Notes under the pieces: model-generated | The model's input: only the letters and a program-made list of their open reading frames with translations | Told to the model about the DNA's origin: nothing | Databases searched by the model: none | Origin: Actinotalea solisilvae | GTDB taxonomy: Bacteria; Actinomycetota; Actinomycetes; Actinomycetales; Cellulomonadaceae | Assembly: GCF_016464425.1 (NCBI RefSeq) | Contig: NZ_JADDKQ010000015.1 | Span: 78,484 to 142,483, forward strand | DNA length: 64,000 nt | Reading direction: 5' to 3' | Shown here: positions 54,769-64,000 of the stretch, in pieces | Position numbering within the stretch: position 1 is the first letter of the stretch | How the letters are laid out: each line of letters opens with the position of its first letter | Program-made: the position numbers and the translations under genes

Positions 54769-55805
54769 CGCGTCCTCCCTGCCGTGGCCCAGCGCCCGGC
54801 GAGCGCCCGGTTCAGCCGTGCCGCCCAGAACGGGCCCTCGTAGACGAAGCCCGTGTAGCCCTGGACGAGGTCCGCACCCGCCGCGCGGTACGCGAGCGCG
54901 TCGTCGGGCGTCGTGATGCCGCCCACGCCGATGATCGTCGCCGCGGCCGGCAGGCGCTCGCGCAGCCGCGCGACGACCTCGAGGCCGCGCGCGAGCACCG
55001 GCGGGCCGGACAGCCCGCCCTCGCCGAGGTCGTGCGCGATGGTGGTGTTGACCGCCACGACGCCCGCGAGCCCGAGCTCGGCCACGAGGTCGGCCACGGC
55101 GTCGACGTCCTCGTCGGCCAGGTCCGGCGCGATCTTGACCAGCAGAGGCGTCGCCGCGCCCGCCTCGGCGATCGCGTCCCGCGCGGCGGTGAGCAGCGGG
55201 CGGAGCTGGTCGACCGACTGCAGCGACCGCAGCCCCGGGGTGTTCGGTGAGGAGACGTTGACGACGAGGTAGTCCGCCAGCGGCGCGAGCAGGCGCGCCG
55301 CGATCGCGTAGTCGCGCGGCGCGTCCTCGGCGGCCGTCAGCTTGTTCTTGCCGATGTTCACGCCGACGACGACGCCGCGCGACCACGCCGCCGCGCGGAC
55401 GCGTCGCAGGCGCTCGGCGACGGCGGCCGCACCCTCGTTGTTGAAGCCCATCCGGTTGCGCACCGCGCGCGTGCCCACGTGGCGCCACAGCCGGGGCCGC
55501 TCGTTGCCGGGCTGCGGCAGGGGCGTCACGGTGCCGACCTCGACGAAGCCGAACCCGAGCATCGTCAGCCCGCGGATGCCGCGCGCGTCCTTGTCGAAGC
55601 CGGCCGCGAGCCCGAACGGCGCCCGCACCGCGAGGCCGAGCGCCTCCACGGGCGGGGCCGTGCGGTCGCTCGCGCCCGTGCGCCGGGCGACGACGTCGCG
55701 CACGCCGGGCACCGCGGCCGCCAGCCGCACGACGAGGAAGCCGAGGTGGTGGGCCCGCTCGGGGTCGATCCGCCGGAAGACCTGGTCGAAGAGCAGCCGG
55801 TACAC
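54765..55805 (-). CDS. pyrD: Dihydroorotate dehydrogenase (quinone), class 2
   Basis: A 346-residue membrane-associated flavoenzyme of pyrimidine synthesis. Class 2 features are the N-terminal helical extension (residues 1-50), FGLAAGFDKDARG, NRMGFNNEGA, the catalytic-serine loop NVSSPNTPGLRSLQ, VKIAPDL, the NTT motif and the FMN-binding IIGVGGITTPDDA. It passes electrons to menaquinone. The GTG at 55805 has TAGGTT at 55813-55818 seven bases upstream (minus strand, leaderless). Confidence 0.95.
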   Translation of the reverse strand: MYRLLFDQVFRRIDPERAHHLGFLVVRLAAAVPGVRDVVARRTGASDRTAPPVEALGLAVRAPFGLAAGFDKDARGIRGLTMLGFGFVEVGTVTPLPQPGNERPRLWRHVGTRAVRNRMGFNNEGAAAVAERLRRVRAAAWSRGVVVGVNIGKNKLTAAEDAPRDYAIAARLLAPLADYLVVNVSSPNTPGLRSLQSVDQLRPLLTAARDAIAEAGAATPLLVKIAPDLADEDVDAVADLVAELGLAGVVAVNTTIAHDLGEGGLSGPPVLARGLEVVARLRERLPAAATIIGVGGITTPDDALAYRAAGADLVQGYTGFVYEGPFWAARLNRALAGRWATAGRTR

Positions 55806-55815
55806 GCGCGTCAAC

Positions 55816-56250
55816 CTAGCCGGACGTCGCGTCGCCCGGCCGGGCCGTCCGGTCCGCAGCGCCCGCGTCCCGCCCGGTCCGCCGCAGCCACAGGAGACCG
55901 AGCACCGGCAGGAGCAGCGGCACGTAGCCGTAGCCCGCACCGAACCGCGACCAGACCGTGGCGTCGGGGAAGAGGTGCGGCTGGGCCAGCGACAGCGTCC
56001 CGACCGCCACGACCCCGACGGCCTCGAACCCGACCGCCGCCCACGCCACCGGGCGCGACCGCGCGGTCCCGCGGGCGAGCGCGACCGTCGCCACGACGTA
56101 GACGACCGCGGCGACCGCGGACAGCAGGTAGGCGACGGGCGCCTGCTCGAGGTCACGCCCGATCTGCACGGCCGAGCGCGCGGTCGCGGCGAGCGCCAGG
56201 ACGCCGTACACGGCGACGAGCACGCGGCCCGGGCCGCTCGCGGTGCTCAC
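55816..56250 (-). CDS. Four-helix membrane protein upstream of pyrD
   Basis: A 144-residue membrane protein with four predicted helices (about 8-26, 38-58, 66-86, 100-118) and the conserved VWSRFGAGYGYVPLLLPVLGLLWL segment. It is a conserved actinobacterial family without a known function to me. The GTG overlaps the stop of the preceding membrane-protein gene (GTGA), so the pair is coupled. Confidence 0.78.
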   Translation of the reverse strand: MSTASGPGRVLVAVYGVLALAATARSAVQIGRDLEQAPVAYLLSAVAAVVYVVATVALARGTARSRPVAWAAVGFEAVGVVAVGTLSLAQPHLFPDATVWSRFGAGYGYVPLLLPVLGLLWLRRTGRDAGAADRTARPGDATSG

Positions 56251-56606
56251 GCGCCGTCCCAGACGAGGAGGCAGCGGTACTGGAGGAACGCGACCGTCAC
56301 CGCGGCGACGACGAGCACCACCGAGCTCCACCGCGTGCGCTCGGCGAAGGCCCACGCGGCGGCCACCGGGAGCACGATCAGCGTCGTGACGACGTAGCCC
56401 CAGAAGGTCGCCGCGTCGGCGGGGCCGTCGCCGCCCGCCGTGCGCACGGCCGCGACGACGACCTGGACGAGCAGCACCGCCTCGACGACGCCGGCCGCGA
56501 GCAGCTGGCGCAGGATGACCGGCTGGTCCCGCACCGCCCGCCAGCCGGCCCAGCCCGCGAGCACCAGGGAGAGGGCCGCGACGAGCACGACGAGCGGGGA
56601 CCACAC
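56247..56606 (-). CDS. Four-helix membrane protein, first of a coupled pair
   Basis: A 119-residue membrane protein: four predicted helices and the conserved RDQPVILRQLLAAGVVEAVL and final FLQYRCLLVWDG. Function unknown. Two GTG codons are possible; 56606 is preferred over 56612 because TATCCT at 56614-56619 (minus strand) lies seven bases before it (leaderless). It overlaps the next membrane-protein gene by four bases. Confidence 0.75.
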   Translation of the reverse strand: MWSPLVVLVAALSLVLAGWAGWRAVRDQPVILRQLLAAGVVEAVLLVQVVVAAVRTAGGDGPADAATFWGYVVTTLIVLPVAAAWAFAERTRWSSVVLVVAAVTVAFLQYRCLLVWDGA

Positions 56607-56713
56607 GCGCACGAGGATACGGGCCCGGGCGACGCGTGCCGGACGCCCTCCCGGCGGCCGGGTCGGCGCCGTACGCCCGGGACGGCCGGTTCCGCGCGGC
56701 TAGCATCGACCCC

Positions 56714-58210
56714 GTGCCGACGCTGAACCTCACGCTCAAGGACCCTGCCCGCCTCGACGTCGACGTGCTCGTCGTCGGTGTCGCCCGCCGCCCCGGCGCG
56801 ACGCCGACGGCCCCCGGCGCCGTCGCGCTGCTCGACCCCGAGGCGCTGCCCACGGCCTTCGCGTCCGAGCTCACGGCACGGGCCGCGGCGCTCGGCGTCT
56901 CGGGCGACGCCGACTCGGTGACGCGCGTGCCGTCCGGCGGCGCGGTGCAGGCGCCCGTCGTCGCGCTCGTCGGCGTCGGCGAGCTCGCCGAGGGAGGGCT
57001 GCCCACGGCCGAGACCCTGCGTCGTGCGGCCGGTGCCGCGACCCGCCAGCTCACGGGGGTGGCCACGCTCGGGCTGGCCCTGCCGGCGACCGACGTCGGC
57101 CAGGTCGCGGCGCTCGCCGAGGGCGCGCTGCTCGGCGCCTACGCGTTCGAGCGCTACCGCACGCTCCCCGAGGCGCGCCGCCCCGCGACGGGCGTCGAGC
57201 TCGTCAGCCCGCGCGCCCGCGACGCCTCGGCGAAGGCCGCCGTCGCGCGCGCCGTCGTCGTCGCGGACGCCGTGCACGGCGTGCGGGACCTCGTGAACAC
57301 GTCGCCGCTCGACCTCTTCCCCGCGGCCTTCGCCGACGCCGCGAAGGCGGCGGCCAAGGGCACGAAGGTCAGGGTCACGGTGCTCGACGAGAAGGCGCTC
57401 GCCGCGGGCGGGTACGGCGGGCTGGTCGCGGTCGGCCAGGGCTCGACGCGCCCGCCGCGCCTGGTCAAGCTCGTGTGGTCCCCGTCGAAGCCGACGCGCT
57501 CGGTCGCGGTCGTCGGGAAGGGCATCACGTTCGACTCGGGCGGCCTGTCCATCAAGCCCGCCAAGGGCATGGAGGCGATGAAGTCGGACATGGCGGGTGC
57601 CGCGGCCGTGCTGCACACCGTGCTCGCCGCCGCCGCGCTCGAGCTGCCGGTCAAGGTCACCGGCTGGCTCTGCCTCGCCGAGAACATGCCGTCCGGCACG
57701 GCCCAGCGCCCGTCCGACGTCATCACGCAGCGCGGGGGGAAGACGGTCGAGGTGCTCAACACCGACGCCGAGGGACGGCTCGTGCTCGCCGACGGCCTCG
57801 TCGCCGCGTGCGAGGAGAAGCCGGACGTCGTGCTCGACGTGGCGACGCTCACCGGCGCCCAGCTCGTCGCCCTCGGCTCGCGGGTCTCCGCCGTCATGGG
57901 CACCGACGACGTGCGCGGCGAGGTCGTGCGCGCGGCGGAGGCCGCGGGCGAGCAGTTCTGGCCCATGCCGCTGCCGGCCGAGCTCCGCGCGAGCCTCAAG
58001 AGCCAGGTGGCCGACCTCGCCAACATCGGCGACCGGATGGGCGGCATGCTCGTGGCCGGGCTGTTCCTCAAGGAGTTCGTGGGCAGCACGCCGTGGGCGC
58101 ACCTGGACATCGCCGGGCCCGCCTTCAACGAGGGCGCGGCCCACGGCTACACGCCGGTGGGCGGCACGGGCGTCGCCGTGCGCACGCTGCTCGCGCTGCT
58201 CGAGGGCTGA
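56714..58210 (+). CDS. pepA: Leucyl aminopeptidase (M17)
   Basis: A 498-residue cytosolic M17 aminopeptidase. The metal-binding and catalytic motifs are GKGITFDSGGLSIKP (Lys and Asp), KSDMAGAAAV, and the family signature NTDAEGRL, followed by DVATLTGA. The N-terminal domain (1-175) is the usual variable macro-like domain. The GTG has TAGCAT at 56701-56706, seven bases upstream (leaderless). Confidence 0.95.
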   Translation: MPTLNLTLKDPARLDVDVLVVGVARRPGATPTAPGAVALLDPEALPTAFASELTARAAALGVSGDADSVTRVPSGGAVQAPVVALVGVGELAEGGLPTAETLRRAAGAATRQLTGVATLGLALPATDVGQVAALAEGALLGAYAFERYRTLPEARRPATGVELVSPRARDASAKAAVARAVVVADAVHGVRDLVNTSPLDLFPAAFADAAKAAAKGTKVRVTVLDEKALAAGGYGGLVAVGQGSTRPPRLVKLVWSPSKPTRSVAVVGKGITFDSGGLSIKPAKGMEAMKSDMAGAAAVLHTVLAAAALELPVKVTGWLCLAENMPSGTAQRPSDVITQRGGKTVEVLNTDAEGRLVLADGLVAACEEKPDVVLDVATLTGAQLVALGSRVSAVMGTDDVRGEVVRAAEAAGEQFWPMPLPAELRASLKSQVADLANIGDRMGGMLVAGLFLKEFVGSTPWAHLDIAGPAFNEGAAHGYTPVGGTGVAVRTLLALLEG

Positions 58211-58234
58211 GGGGCGCGCCAGGTCAGCGGCAGG

Positions 58235-58564
58235 TCAGCGGCGGGCGCGCAGGCGCGCGTTCCAGTCGCGCATGCGCTGCGGGTAGCCCGTGAGCTGGAC
58301 GTCGTAGCACGGGATGCCCAGGTCGCGCGCGATCCGGTGGGCCGTGCGCGCGTCCGGCACGCGCCGCCGCGTCCACTCCCCCGTGGTCGCGATGAGCACG
58401 ACCGTCGTCTGCGTCACCGACGTGACGGGCTCGACGTAGGCCTCGACCCCGACGCGCGTGCGGACGAAGTCGGCGAGGTGCGCGACCGTGGCCTGCTGGG
58501 CCTCGCGGGGCGAGCCGGACGCGTCGTCGGCGGCGCCGCGGGCCCGGCGGCGGAAGAGTCCCAT
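58235..58564 (-). CDS. Conserved small protein between pepA and lpdA
   Basis: A 109-residue soluble protein. A basic start (MGLFRRRARG) is followed by AHLADFVRTRVGVEAYVEPV, VVLIATTGEWTRRRVPDA and CYDVQLTGYPQRMRDWNARL, suggesting a small alpha/beta domain. It is a conserved actinobacterial neighbour of the lpdA/sucB genes; function unknown. The ATG at 58564 is chosen because TACCCT at 58571-58576 (minus strand) lies six bases upstream. An 11-base direct repeat (AGGTCAGCGGC, 58221 and 58232) overlaps its stop. Confidence 0.78.
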   Translation of the reverse strand: MGLFRRRARGAADDASGSPREAQQATVAHLADFVRTRVGVEAYVEPVTSVTQTTVVLIATTGEWTRRRVPDARTAHRIARDLGIPCYDVQLTGYPQRMRDWNARLRARR

Positions 58565-58792
58565 CGCCCCAGGGTACGGGCGCGACCTGGGAGCCGGCTG
58601 GGAGCGCCCCGCGAGCGAGGCCGGTCGTCCGCCGCCGTCGCCGTGCACCCGAGGCTGCGCGGGAAGTCATAGGATGACTTGTCGTGAGCATCACACCGGG
58701 TCGACCGGGCTCCGGTTCCCGCGTTCGCGCGGGGAGTGACAAGATGACCGGAGCATCGCGACCCGCCGTCTGCGTCCGAGGAGAGACACATC

Positions 58793-60175
58793 GTGGCTGA
58801 CAGCCCCACCGTCTTCGACATCGTGGTCCTGGGCGGAGGGAGCGGCGGCTACGCCGCGGCCCTGCGTGCCACCGAGCTCGGGCTGAGCGTGGCGCTCGTC
58901 GAGGCGGACAAGCTGGGCGGCACGTGCCTCCACTGGGGCTGCATCCCGACCAAGGCGCTCCTGCACGCCGCGGAGCTCGCCGACGGCGCCCGCGAGAGCG
59001 AGAAGTTCGGCGTCAAGGCCACGTTCGAGGGCATCGACATGGCCGGCGTCCACGCGTACAAGGACGGCGTGGTCGGCCGGCTCTACAAGGGCCTCCAGGG
59101 CCTGGTGAAGGCCCACGGCATCACGTACGTCGAGGGCTACGGGAAGCTCGTCGGGCCGGACACGGTCGAGGTCGACGGCACCCGCTACCAGGGCCGCAAC
59201 GTCATCCTCGCCACGGGCTCCTACGCCCGCTCGCTGCCCGGCCTCGAGATCGGCGGCCGGATCATGACGTCGGACCAGGCGCTCACGCTCGACCGCGTGC
59301 CGCAGTCGGCGATCATCCTCGGCGGCGGCGTCATCGGCTCGGAGTTCGCGAGCGTGTGGAAGTCGTTCGGCGCGGACGTCACGATCGTCGAGGCGCTCCC
59401 CCACCTCGTCCCCAACGAGGACGAGGCGCTGAGCAAGGCGTTCGAGCGCGCCTACCGCAAGCGCAAGATCAACTTCTCGACCGGTGTCCGCTTCCAGAGC
59501 GCGACCCAGGACGACCAGGGCGTGACCGTGACGCTCGAGGACGGCAAGACGTTCACGGCCGAGGTGCTCCTCGTCGCCGTCGGGCGCGGGCCGCGCACCG
59601 AGGGCCTCGGGTACGCGGAGCAGGGCGTCACGCTCGACCGCGGCTTCGTCATCACGAACGAGCGGCTGCACACGGGCGTCGGCAACGTCTACGCCGTGGG
59701 CGACATCGTCCCCGGCCTGCAGCTCGCGCACCGCGGCTTCGCGCAGGGCATCTTCGTCGCCGAGGAGATCGCGGGCCTGTCCCCGGCAGCCATCGTCGAG
59801 TCCGGCATCCCGCGCGTGACGTACTCCGAGCCCGAGGTCGCCTCCGTCGGCGTCACCGAGGCGAAGGCCAGGGAGATCCACGGCGACGACGCGGTCGAGG
59901 TGCTCGAGTACAACCTCGGCGGCAACGGCAAGAGCCAGATCCTCGGCACCGCCGGCTTCGTCAAGCTCGTCCGGCAGAAGGACGGCCCCGTGCTCGGCGT
60001 GCACATGATCGGCGCCCGCGTCGGCGAGCTCATCGCCGAGGGCCAGCTCATCGTCAACTGGGAGGCCTACCCGGAGGACGTCGCGGGTCTGGTGCACGCG
60101 CACCCGACCCAGAACGAGGCGATCGGTGAGGCGTTCCTCGCACTCGCCGGCAAGCCCCTGCACGCCCACAACTGA
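58793..60175 (+). CDS. lpdA: Dihydrolipoyl dehydrogenase (E3)
   Basis: A 460-residue FAD enzyme reoxidising lipoamide of 2-oxoacid dehydrogenase complexes. The FAD Rossmann motif [10 protein letters not shown] (14-23), redox disulfide C45/C50 in [12 protein letters not shown] motif [13 protein letters not shown] and the C-terminal [14 protein letters not shown] (catalytic His-Glu pair) are intact. GAGGAGAG lies upstream of the GTG. It is followed 26 bases on by sucB, so the E3 and E2 subunits are co-expressed. Confidence 0.96.
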   Translation: MADSPTVFDIVVLGGGSGGYAAALRATELGLSVALVEADKLGGTCLHWGCIPTKALLHAAELADGARESEKFGVKATFEGIDMAGVHAYKDGVVGRLYKGLQGLVKAHGITYVEGYGKLVGPDTVEVDGTRYQGRNVILATGSYARSLPGLEIGGRIMTSDQALTLDRVPQSAIILGGGVIGSEFASVWKSFGADVTIVEALPHLVPNEDEALSKAFERAYRKRKINFSTGVRFQSATQDDQGVTVTLEDGKTFTAEVLLVAVGRGPRTEGLGYAEQGVTLDRGFVITNERLHTGVGNVYAVGDIVPGLQLAHRGFAQGIFVAEEIAGLSPAAIVESGIPRVTYSEPEVASVGVTEAKAREIHGDDAVEVLEYNLGGNGKSQILGTAGFVKLVRQKDGPVLGVHMIGARVGELIAEGQLIVNWEAYPEDVAGLVHAHPTQNEAIGEAFLALAGKPLHAHN

Positions 60176-60201
60176 CCCCCCATCGAAGGAGACGCGAGGT
60201 C

Positions 60202-62193
60202 ATGTCTGACTCCGTGCTGATGCCGGCTCTCGGCGAGAGCGTGACCGAGGGCACCGTGACGCGGTGGCTCAAGCAGGTGGGCGAGGAGGTGGCGGTCGAC
60301 GAGCCGCTGCTCGAGGTCTCGACCGACAAGGTCGACACCGAGATCCCGTCGCCCTTCGCGGGCACCCTCACCGAGATCCTCGTCCAGGAGGACGAGACGG
60401 TCGAGGTCGGCACCGCCCTGGCCCGCATCGGCGCCGCCGGCGAGGCCGGCGGGTCCGGTGAGACCCCGCAGGAGGCGCCTCAGCAGGACGCCTCGGCCCA
60501 GCCCTCCGCCCCGCCGCCCCCGCCGCAGGAGGAGGCCGCCCCGCAGCCGTCCGACGGCGCCGCGCCCGCCGAGGAGCAGCAGGCGGCCCAGGTCCCGGAC
60601 GAGGTGACCGGCACGGAGTCGGCCCCGGCCCCGGCGACGGAGGAGGAGCCCGTGGCGCCCCCGCAGGCCGCCCCCTCGGGTGGCGCCACCCAGGACGTCA
60701 CGATGCCGGCGCTCGGCGAGAGCGTCACCGAGGGCACCGTGACCCGCTGGCTCAAGCAGGTGGGCGACGACGTCGCCGTCGACGAGCCGCTGCTCGAGGT
60801 CTCGACCGACAAGGTCGACACCGAGATCCCGTCGCCCTTCGCGGGCACTCTCACCGAGATCCTCGTCCAGGAGGACGAGACGGTCGAGGTCGGGACCGCG
60901 CTCGCGCGCATCGGCGAGGCCGGCGCGGCGGCGCCCGCTCAGCAGGAGCAGGCGCCCGCGCAGCAGCAGCCCGCACAGCAGGCGCCCGCTCAGCAGGCCC
61001 CCGCGCAGCAGGAGCAGCAGCCGCAGGCCGAGGCGCAGGCGTCGGCCCAGACCGCTGCGACCCCGGAGACGCCCGCTCCCCAGCAGGAGCCCGAGGTCCG
61101 AGCGCCGGAGCCGTCCGCCGAGGCGAAGGCCCAGGAGCAGTCCCCCGAGACGGCCGCGCCCGGCCAGCCGGCGTACGAGGCGCAGCAGTCCGCACCCGCC
61201 CCGGCGCCCGCGGCGTCGTCCGCACCCGCGGGCGGCAGCGGCTACCTGACGCCGCTGGTGCGCAAGCTCGCGGCGGAGAAGGGTGTCGACCTCGGGAGCC
61301 TGACCGGCACCGGCGTCGGCGGCCGGATCCGCAAGGAGGACGTGCTCGAGGCCGCCGCGGCGGCCGAGAAGGCGCGCGCCGAGCGCGAGCGCGCCGAGCA
61401 GGAGCGCGCGGCCCGGCCCGCGGCACCCGCCGCGGCGCCTGCCGCCAAGCCCGCTGCGCCGGCCGCCGTGTCGCCCCTGCGCGGGACCACCGAGAAGGCC
61501 AGCCGTCTGCGGCAGATCATCGCCTCCCGGATGGTCGAGTCGCTCCAGTCGATGGCCCAGCTGACGACCGTGATCGAGGTCGACGTCACCAAGGTGGCGC
61601 GGCTGCGCGCGCGCGCCAAGGAGGACTTCAAGGCACGCGAGGGCGTCAACCTCACGTTCCTGCCGTTCTTCGTGCTCGCCGCGACCGAGGCGCTCAAGGC
61701 TCACCCGAAGGTCAACGGCGTGCTCGAGGGCAACCAGATCACCTACCACGGCGAGGAGAACGTCGGCATCGCCGTCGACACCGAGCGGGGCCTGATCCTG
61801 CCGGTGATCCGCGGCGCCGGTGACCTCAACCTCGCGGGCATCGCGCGCAAGATCGCGGACCTCGCGGTCCGGACGCGCGACAACAAGGTCACGCCCGACG
61901 AGCTGAGCGGTGCGACCTTCACGGTGACCAACACCGGCTCGGGCGGCGCGCTGTTCGACACGCCGATCGTCCCGGTCGGGCAGTCGGCGATCCTCGGCAC
62001 GGGCGCGATCGTCAAGCGTCCCGTCGTGGCGACCGACCCGGACGGCGGCGAGTACGTCGCCGTGCGGTCCATGTGCTACCTCGCGCTGTCGTACGACCAC
62101 CGGCTGGTCGACGGCGCCGACGCGTCGCGCTACCTCATGACGGTCAAGAAGCGCATCGAGGACGGCGACTTCGAGGCCGAGGTCGGGCTCTGA
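60202..62193 (+). CDS. sucB: 2-oxoglutarate dehydrogenase E2 (dihydrolipoamide succinyltransferase), two lipoyl domains
   Basis: A 663-residue E2 subunit. Two lipoyl domains (about 3-77 and 164-238) carry lipoyl lysines K43 and K204 in STDKVDTE and are nearly identical in protein and DNA. They are separated and followed by long Gln/Ala/Pro-rich flexible linkers. The E1/E3-binding domain is at about 347-385 ([17 protein letters not shown]), and the acyltransferase domain (about 430-663) has the catalytic SYDHRLVDG (H633, D637). The ATG has AAGGAGA upstream. By domain content it could also serve pyruvate or branched-chain complexes, so the succinyl assignment is from family likeness. Confidence 0.93.
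   Translation: MSDSVLMPALGESVTEGTVTRWLKQVGEEVAVDEPLLEVSTDKVDTEIPSPFAGTLTEILVQEDETVEVGTALARIGAAGEAGGSGETPQEAPQQDASAQPSAPPPPPQEEAAPQPSDGAAPAEEQQAAQVPDEVTGTESAPAPATEEEPVAPPQAAPSGGATQDVTMPALGESVTEGTVTRWLKQVGDDVAVDEPLLEVSTDKVDTEIPSPFAGTLTEILVQEDETVEVGTALARIGEAGAAAPAQQEQAPAQQQPAQQAPAQQAPAQQEQQPQAEAQASAQTAATPETPAPQQEPEVRAPEPSAEAKAQEQSPETAAPGQPAYEAQQSAPAPAPAASSAPAGGSGYLTPLVRKLAAEKGVDLGSLTGTGVGGRIRKEDVLEAAAAAEKARAERERAEQERAARPAAPAAAPAAKPAAPAAVSPLRGTTEKASRLRQIIASRMVESLQSMAQLTTVIEVDVTKVARLRARAKEDFKAREGVNLTFLPFFVLAATEALKAHPKVNGVLEGNQITYHGEENVGIAVDTERGLILPVIRGAGDLNLAGIARKIADLAVRTRDNKVTPDELSGATFTVTNTGSGGALFDTPIVPVGQSAILGTGAIVKRPVVATDPDGGEYVAVRSMCYLALSYDHRLVDGADASRYLMTVKKRIEDGDFEAEVGL
60220..60915 (+). repeat. 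Duplicated lipoyl-domain DNA
   Basis: The lipoyl-coding DNA at about 60220-60432 is repeated with very few changes at about 60703-60915 (offset 483 bases). Near-identity at silent positions suggests gene conversion or recent duplication. Confidence 0.8.
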
Positions 62194-62199
62194 GCACGG

Positions 62200-62238
62200 C
62201 GACGGCGCCCTGGACCCGCGCGGTCCGGGGCGCCGTCG
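62200..62238 (+). terminator. Terminator after sucB
   Basis: Outer arms CGACGGCGCC (62200-62209) and GGCGCCGTCG (62229-62238) pair perfectly. An inner GGACC/GGTCC stem extends the hairpin. It starts seven bases after the sucB stop. Confidence 0.85.
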
Positions 62239-62296
62239 CGCCTTCTCCCGGCCTGCCCGCCGGGAGCACGGCCCACCCGTCGGCGGGGACGCGGGC

Positions 62297-63211
62297 GTGA
62301 GCGGCCTCGACGTCGTCGTCGCGGGGTCGCACGGCCTCATCGGCTCGGCGCTCGTCGACCACCTCGCCCACCGCGGCCACCGCGTGCGGCGCCTCGTGCG
62401 CCGGCGTCCGGAGACGTCGCGGGAGATCGGCTGGGACCCCCAGCGCGGGCGCCTCGACGTCGCCGCGCTGCGCTCCGCCGACGTCGTCGTCAACGTGGGC
62501 GGGGCGGGCATCGGCGACCACCGCTGGACGCCCGAGTACCGCGCCACCGTGCTGCGCAGCCGCACGGTCCCGACCGGCCTGCTCGCCCGCACCCTCGCGA
62601 ACCTCGACGACGGCCCGCGCGTCCTGCTCCAGGGCTCGGCCGTCGGCTACTACGGGGACCGCGGCGAGGAGGTGCTCACCGAGGCGTCGGCGCCGGGCAC
62701 CGGCTTCCTCGCCGACGTCGTGCGCGCGTGGGAGGGCGCCACCGCACCCGCCGAGGACGCGGGCGTGCGCGTCGCGCACCTGCGCACGGGCATCGTCATG
62801 TCGCACCGCGGCGGGTCCTTCGGCCGCCTCCTGCCGCTCCTGCGCCTCGGGGTCGGCGGACCGCTGGGCGACGGCTCGGCGGTGTGGAGCTGGATCACGC
62901 TCGTCGACCAGGTCCGCGCGATCGAGCACCTGTGCACCGCCGACGTGCGCGGGCCGGTCAACCTCACGGCTCCGGCACCCGCGCGCGCGGGTGAGATCGT
63001 CGCCGCCGTCGCGCGCGCGCTCCACCGCCCCGCGCTCGTGCGCGTCCCGCGGCTCGCGCTGCGCGCGGTGCTGGGCGAGTTCGCCGACGAGGGCGTCCTC
63101 GCCTCGCAGCGCGCGCTGCCCACCGTGCTCGCCGGGTCCGGGTTCGAGCACACCCACGCGTCGCTGGACGCCGCCGCGGCCTGGCTGGCCGGGGCGCCGC
63201 CCCGCGCCTGA
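62297..63211 (+). CDS. TIGR01777-type NAD(P)-dependent epimerase
   Basis: A 304-residue short-chain dehydrogenase-like protein of the SDR39U1/YfcH family. The nucleotide-binding loop is VAGSHGLIGSAL, and VLLQGSAVGYYGDRGEEVLTE carries the YYG family motif. RTGIVMSHRGG and the C-terminal VRVPRLALRAVLGEF (DUF1731-like) complete it. The substrate is unknown. The GTG start gives the normal N-terminus. The gene lies downstream of the sucB terminator, so it is a separate unit. Confidence 0.88.
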   Translation: MSGLDVVVAGSHGLIGSALVDHLAHRGHRVRRLVRRRPETSREIGWDPQRGRLDVAALRSADVVVNVGGAGIGDHRWTPEYRATVLRSRTVPTGLLARTLANLDDGPRVLLQGSAVGYYGDRGEEVLTEASAPGTGFLADVVRAWEGATAPAEDAGVRVAHLRTGIVMSHRGGSFGRLLPLLRLGVGGPLGDGSAVWSWITLVDQVRAIEHLCTADVRGPVNLTAPAPARAGEIVAAVARALHRPALVRVPRLALRAVLGEFADEGVLASQRALPTVLAGSGFEHTHASLDAAAAWLAGAPPRA

Positions 63212-63214
63212 CGC

Positions 63215-64000
63215 TCAGGCGGTCGCGGCCGGCGTGACGCTCGCGACGCGCCAGCCGCCGCCGACCGGGCAGACGCCGAGCACCGCCGACGTCGGCGGCG
63301 CCGCGACGGGACCCACCGCTGCGGCGCCCGACGCGCCGGCCTCACCCGACGGCCCGCCCGCGGCGGACGGCGCGGGCGCCGTGGTGCCGCGGACCTCGGC
63401 CACGAGGCGCACCTCGCGGCACCCGCGCCGGACCGTCCCGGCCGGGCCCACGGCCCAGGGAGCACCCGCGCCCGGGACGACGGCGACGTCGTCGACGCGC
63501 GTGCGCGCCGCACCGCCCGGCGGCCCGGCCGACGCCGCGACGAGCCGCCCGAGCGCGGCCCGGTCGGCGAGCGCGGCCGGGGAGCCCGGGACGGTGACCG
63601 CCGCGAGCGCCACGCGGTCCGCCGCGAGCAGGGCCGCGGCGCGCTGACGCGTCAGGGTCAGGGTCGCCCCGACCGGCCCGAGCTCGAGCGGCGCCGCGTC
63701 GCCCGAGCGGGCCGTGGCGGTCGCCGACGAGCCGCCCGTGGCGACCCCCGCAGGCCAGGCGAGCGCGCCGGCCGTGCCGACGACCGCGACGGCGGCCAGC
63801 GCGGCGGCGCCCCGGCCGAGCCGCACCGCCACGGAGCGCGGGCGGCGGTGCCGGCCGCGGGGCGGGGGGACGCGGCGGACGGTGCGCGCGTCGTCGTCGA
63901 CGAGGCGGCGCAGGCTCAGGCGCGCGAGCACGGCCGGGTCCACCGTGGGCACCGGCTCGGGCGGGCACGCGGCGAAGACGTCGGCCGCGAGTCGGGGGGG
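63215..64000 (-). CDS. Membrane-anchored protein with Ala/Gly-rich extracytoplasmic domain (5' end cut by window)
   Basis: The frame is open to the window edge (262 codons visible). Reading from the edge: RLAADVFAACPPEPVPTVDP is followed by an Arg-rich stretch, one membrane helix (AAALAAVAVVGTAGALAWPAG) and a domain with DDVAVVPGAG and VCPVGGGWRVASVTPAAT. The GTG at 63952 could be a start, but in-frame coding continues upstream with a sensible sequence, so the gene probably begins beyond 64000. The topology (cytosolic N-terminus, single helix) is like an anti-sigma factor or a sensor, but no motif confirms this. Confidence 0.65.
   Translation of the reverse strand, partial: PPRLAADVFAACPPEPVPTVDPAVLARLSLRRLVDDDARTVRRVPPPRGRHRRPRSVAVRLGRGAAALAAVAVVGTAGALAWPAGVATGGSSATATARSGDAAPLELGPVGATLTLTRQRAAALLAADRVALAAVTVPGSPAALADRAALGRLVAASAGPPGGAARTRVDDVAVVPGAGAPWAVGPAGTVRRGCREVRLVAEVRGTTAPAPSAAGGPSGEAGASGAAAVGPVAAPPTSAVLGVCPVGGGWRVASVTPAATA

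Overview
The window is a contiguous piece of a very GC-rich chromosome (mostly low-to-mid 70s % GC by eye) from an actinobacterium. Gene content and order (primary sigma factor beside a DUF7455 protein and ParE, idsA / Rv2175c-like / PASTA kinase cluster, separate ctaE-qcrCAB and ctaCDF operons, mycobacteria-like leaderless genes) suggest a Micrococcales member of the Cellulomonas / Isoptericola / Cellulosimicrobium kind. The genus is an inference. Both window ends cut through genes. I saw no rRNA, tRNA, CRISPR array or intact insertion sequence.

Layout. 1-10.2 kb: a Pat-like protein acyltransferase (cut at the left edge), both subunits of a second type II topoisomerase (parC and parE, convergent, with a two-GNAT protein between), small conserved proteins, and the primary sigma factor. 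10.4-18.0 kb: a universal stress protein, a DUF4192 protein, a lipoprotein, a polyprenyl diphosphate synthase, an Rv2175c-like regulator, a LysM/transglycosylase cell-wall enzyme and a PASTA Ser/Thr kinase. 18.2-23.5 kb: DAHP synthase and PPi-phosphofructokinase (translationally coupled), an acyltransferase, a membrane protein and a ROK glucokinase. 23.6-30 kb: an acyl-CoA ligase, a zinc-finger-like small protein, an exonuclease/GIY-YIG fusion, an Lrp-type protein, trpD and a degenerate receiver protein. 30.2-40.9 kb: the respiratory block ctaE-qcrC-qcrA-qcrB, sodA, comB, ctaC-ctaD-ctaF, then a NifS-like protein without its PLP lysine coupled to TusA.

40.86-44.83 kb is an accessory island with clearly lower GC. 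It opens with a broken serine recombinase at the tusA end. It then carries a three-gene minus-strand set: a two-TM protein with an unrecognised cytosolic domain, an overlapping RNase D-like exonuclease, and a PIN-domain nuclease with eight 12-residue tandem repeats. This is the best candidate for an undescribed (probably defence or conflict) system.

44.9-64 kb returns to backbone: erpA, glycerate kinase, nadA, a DJ-1 protein, a thioesterase, an M20 dipeptidase, a DUF3043 protein, an aldo/keto reductase, a YczE membrane protein divergent from a MocR regulator with visible operator repeats, pyrD and coupled small genes, leucyl aminopeptidase, lpdA and sucB of the 2-oxoacid dehydrogenase complex, a TIGR01777 epimerase and a truncated membrane-anchored protein.

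A recurring feature is a TANNNT box 6-8 bases before an ATG/GTG with no Shine-Dalgarno sequence, the signature of leaderless transcripts. It decides the start codon for about 20 genes here. Convergent genes are mostly separated by long GC-rich hairpins without U-tracts.
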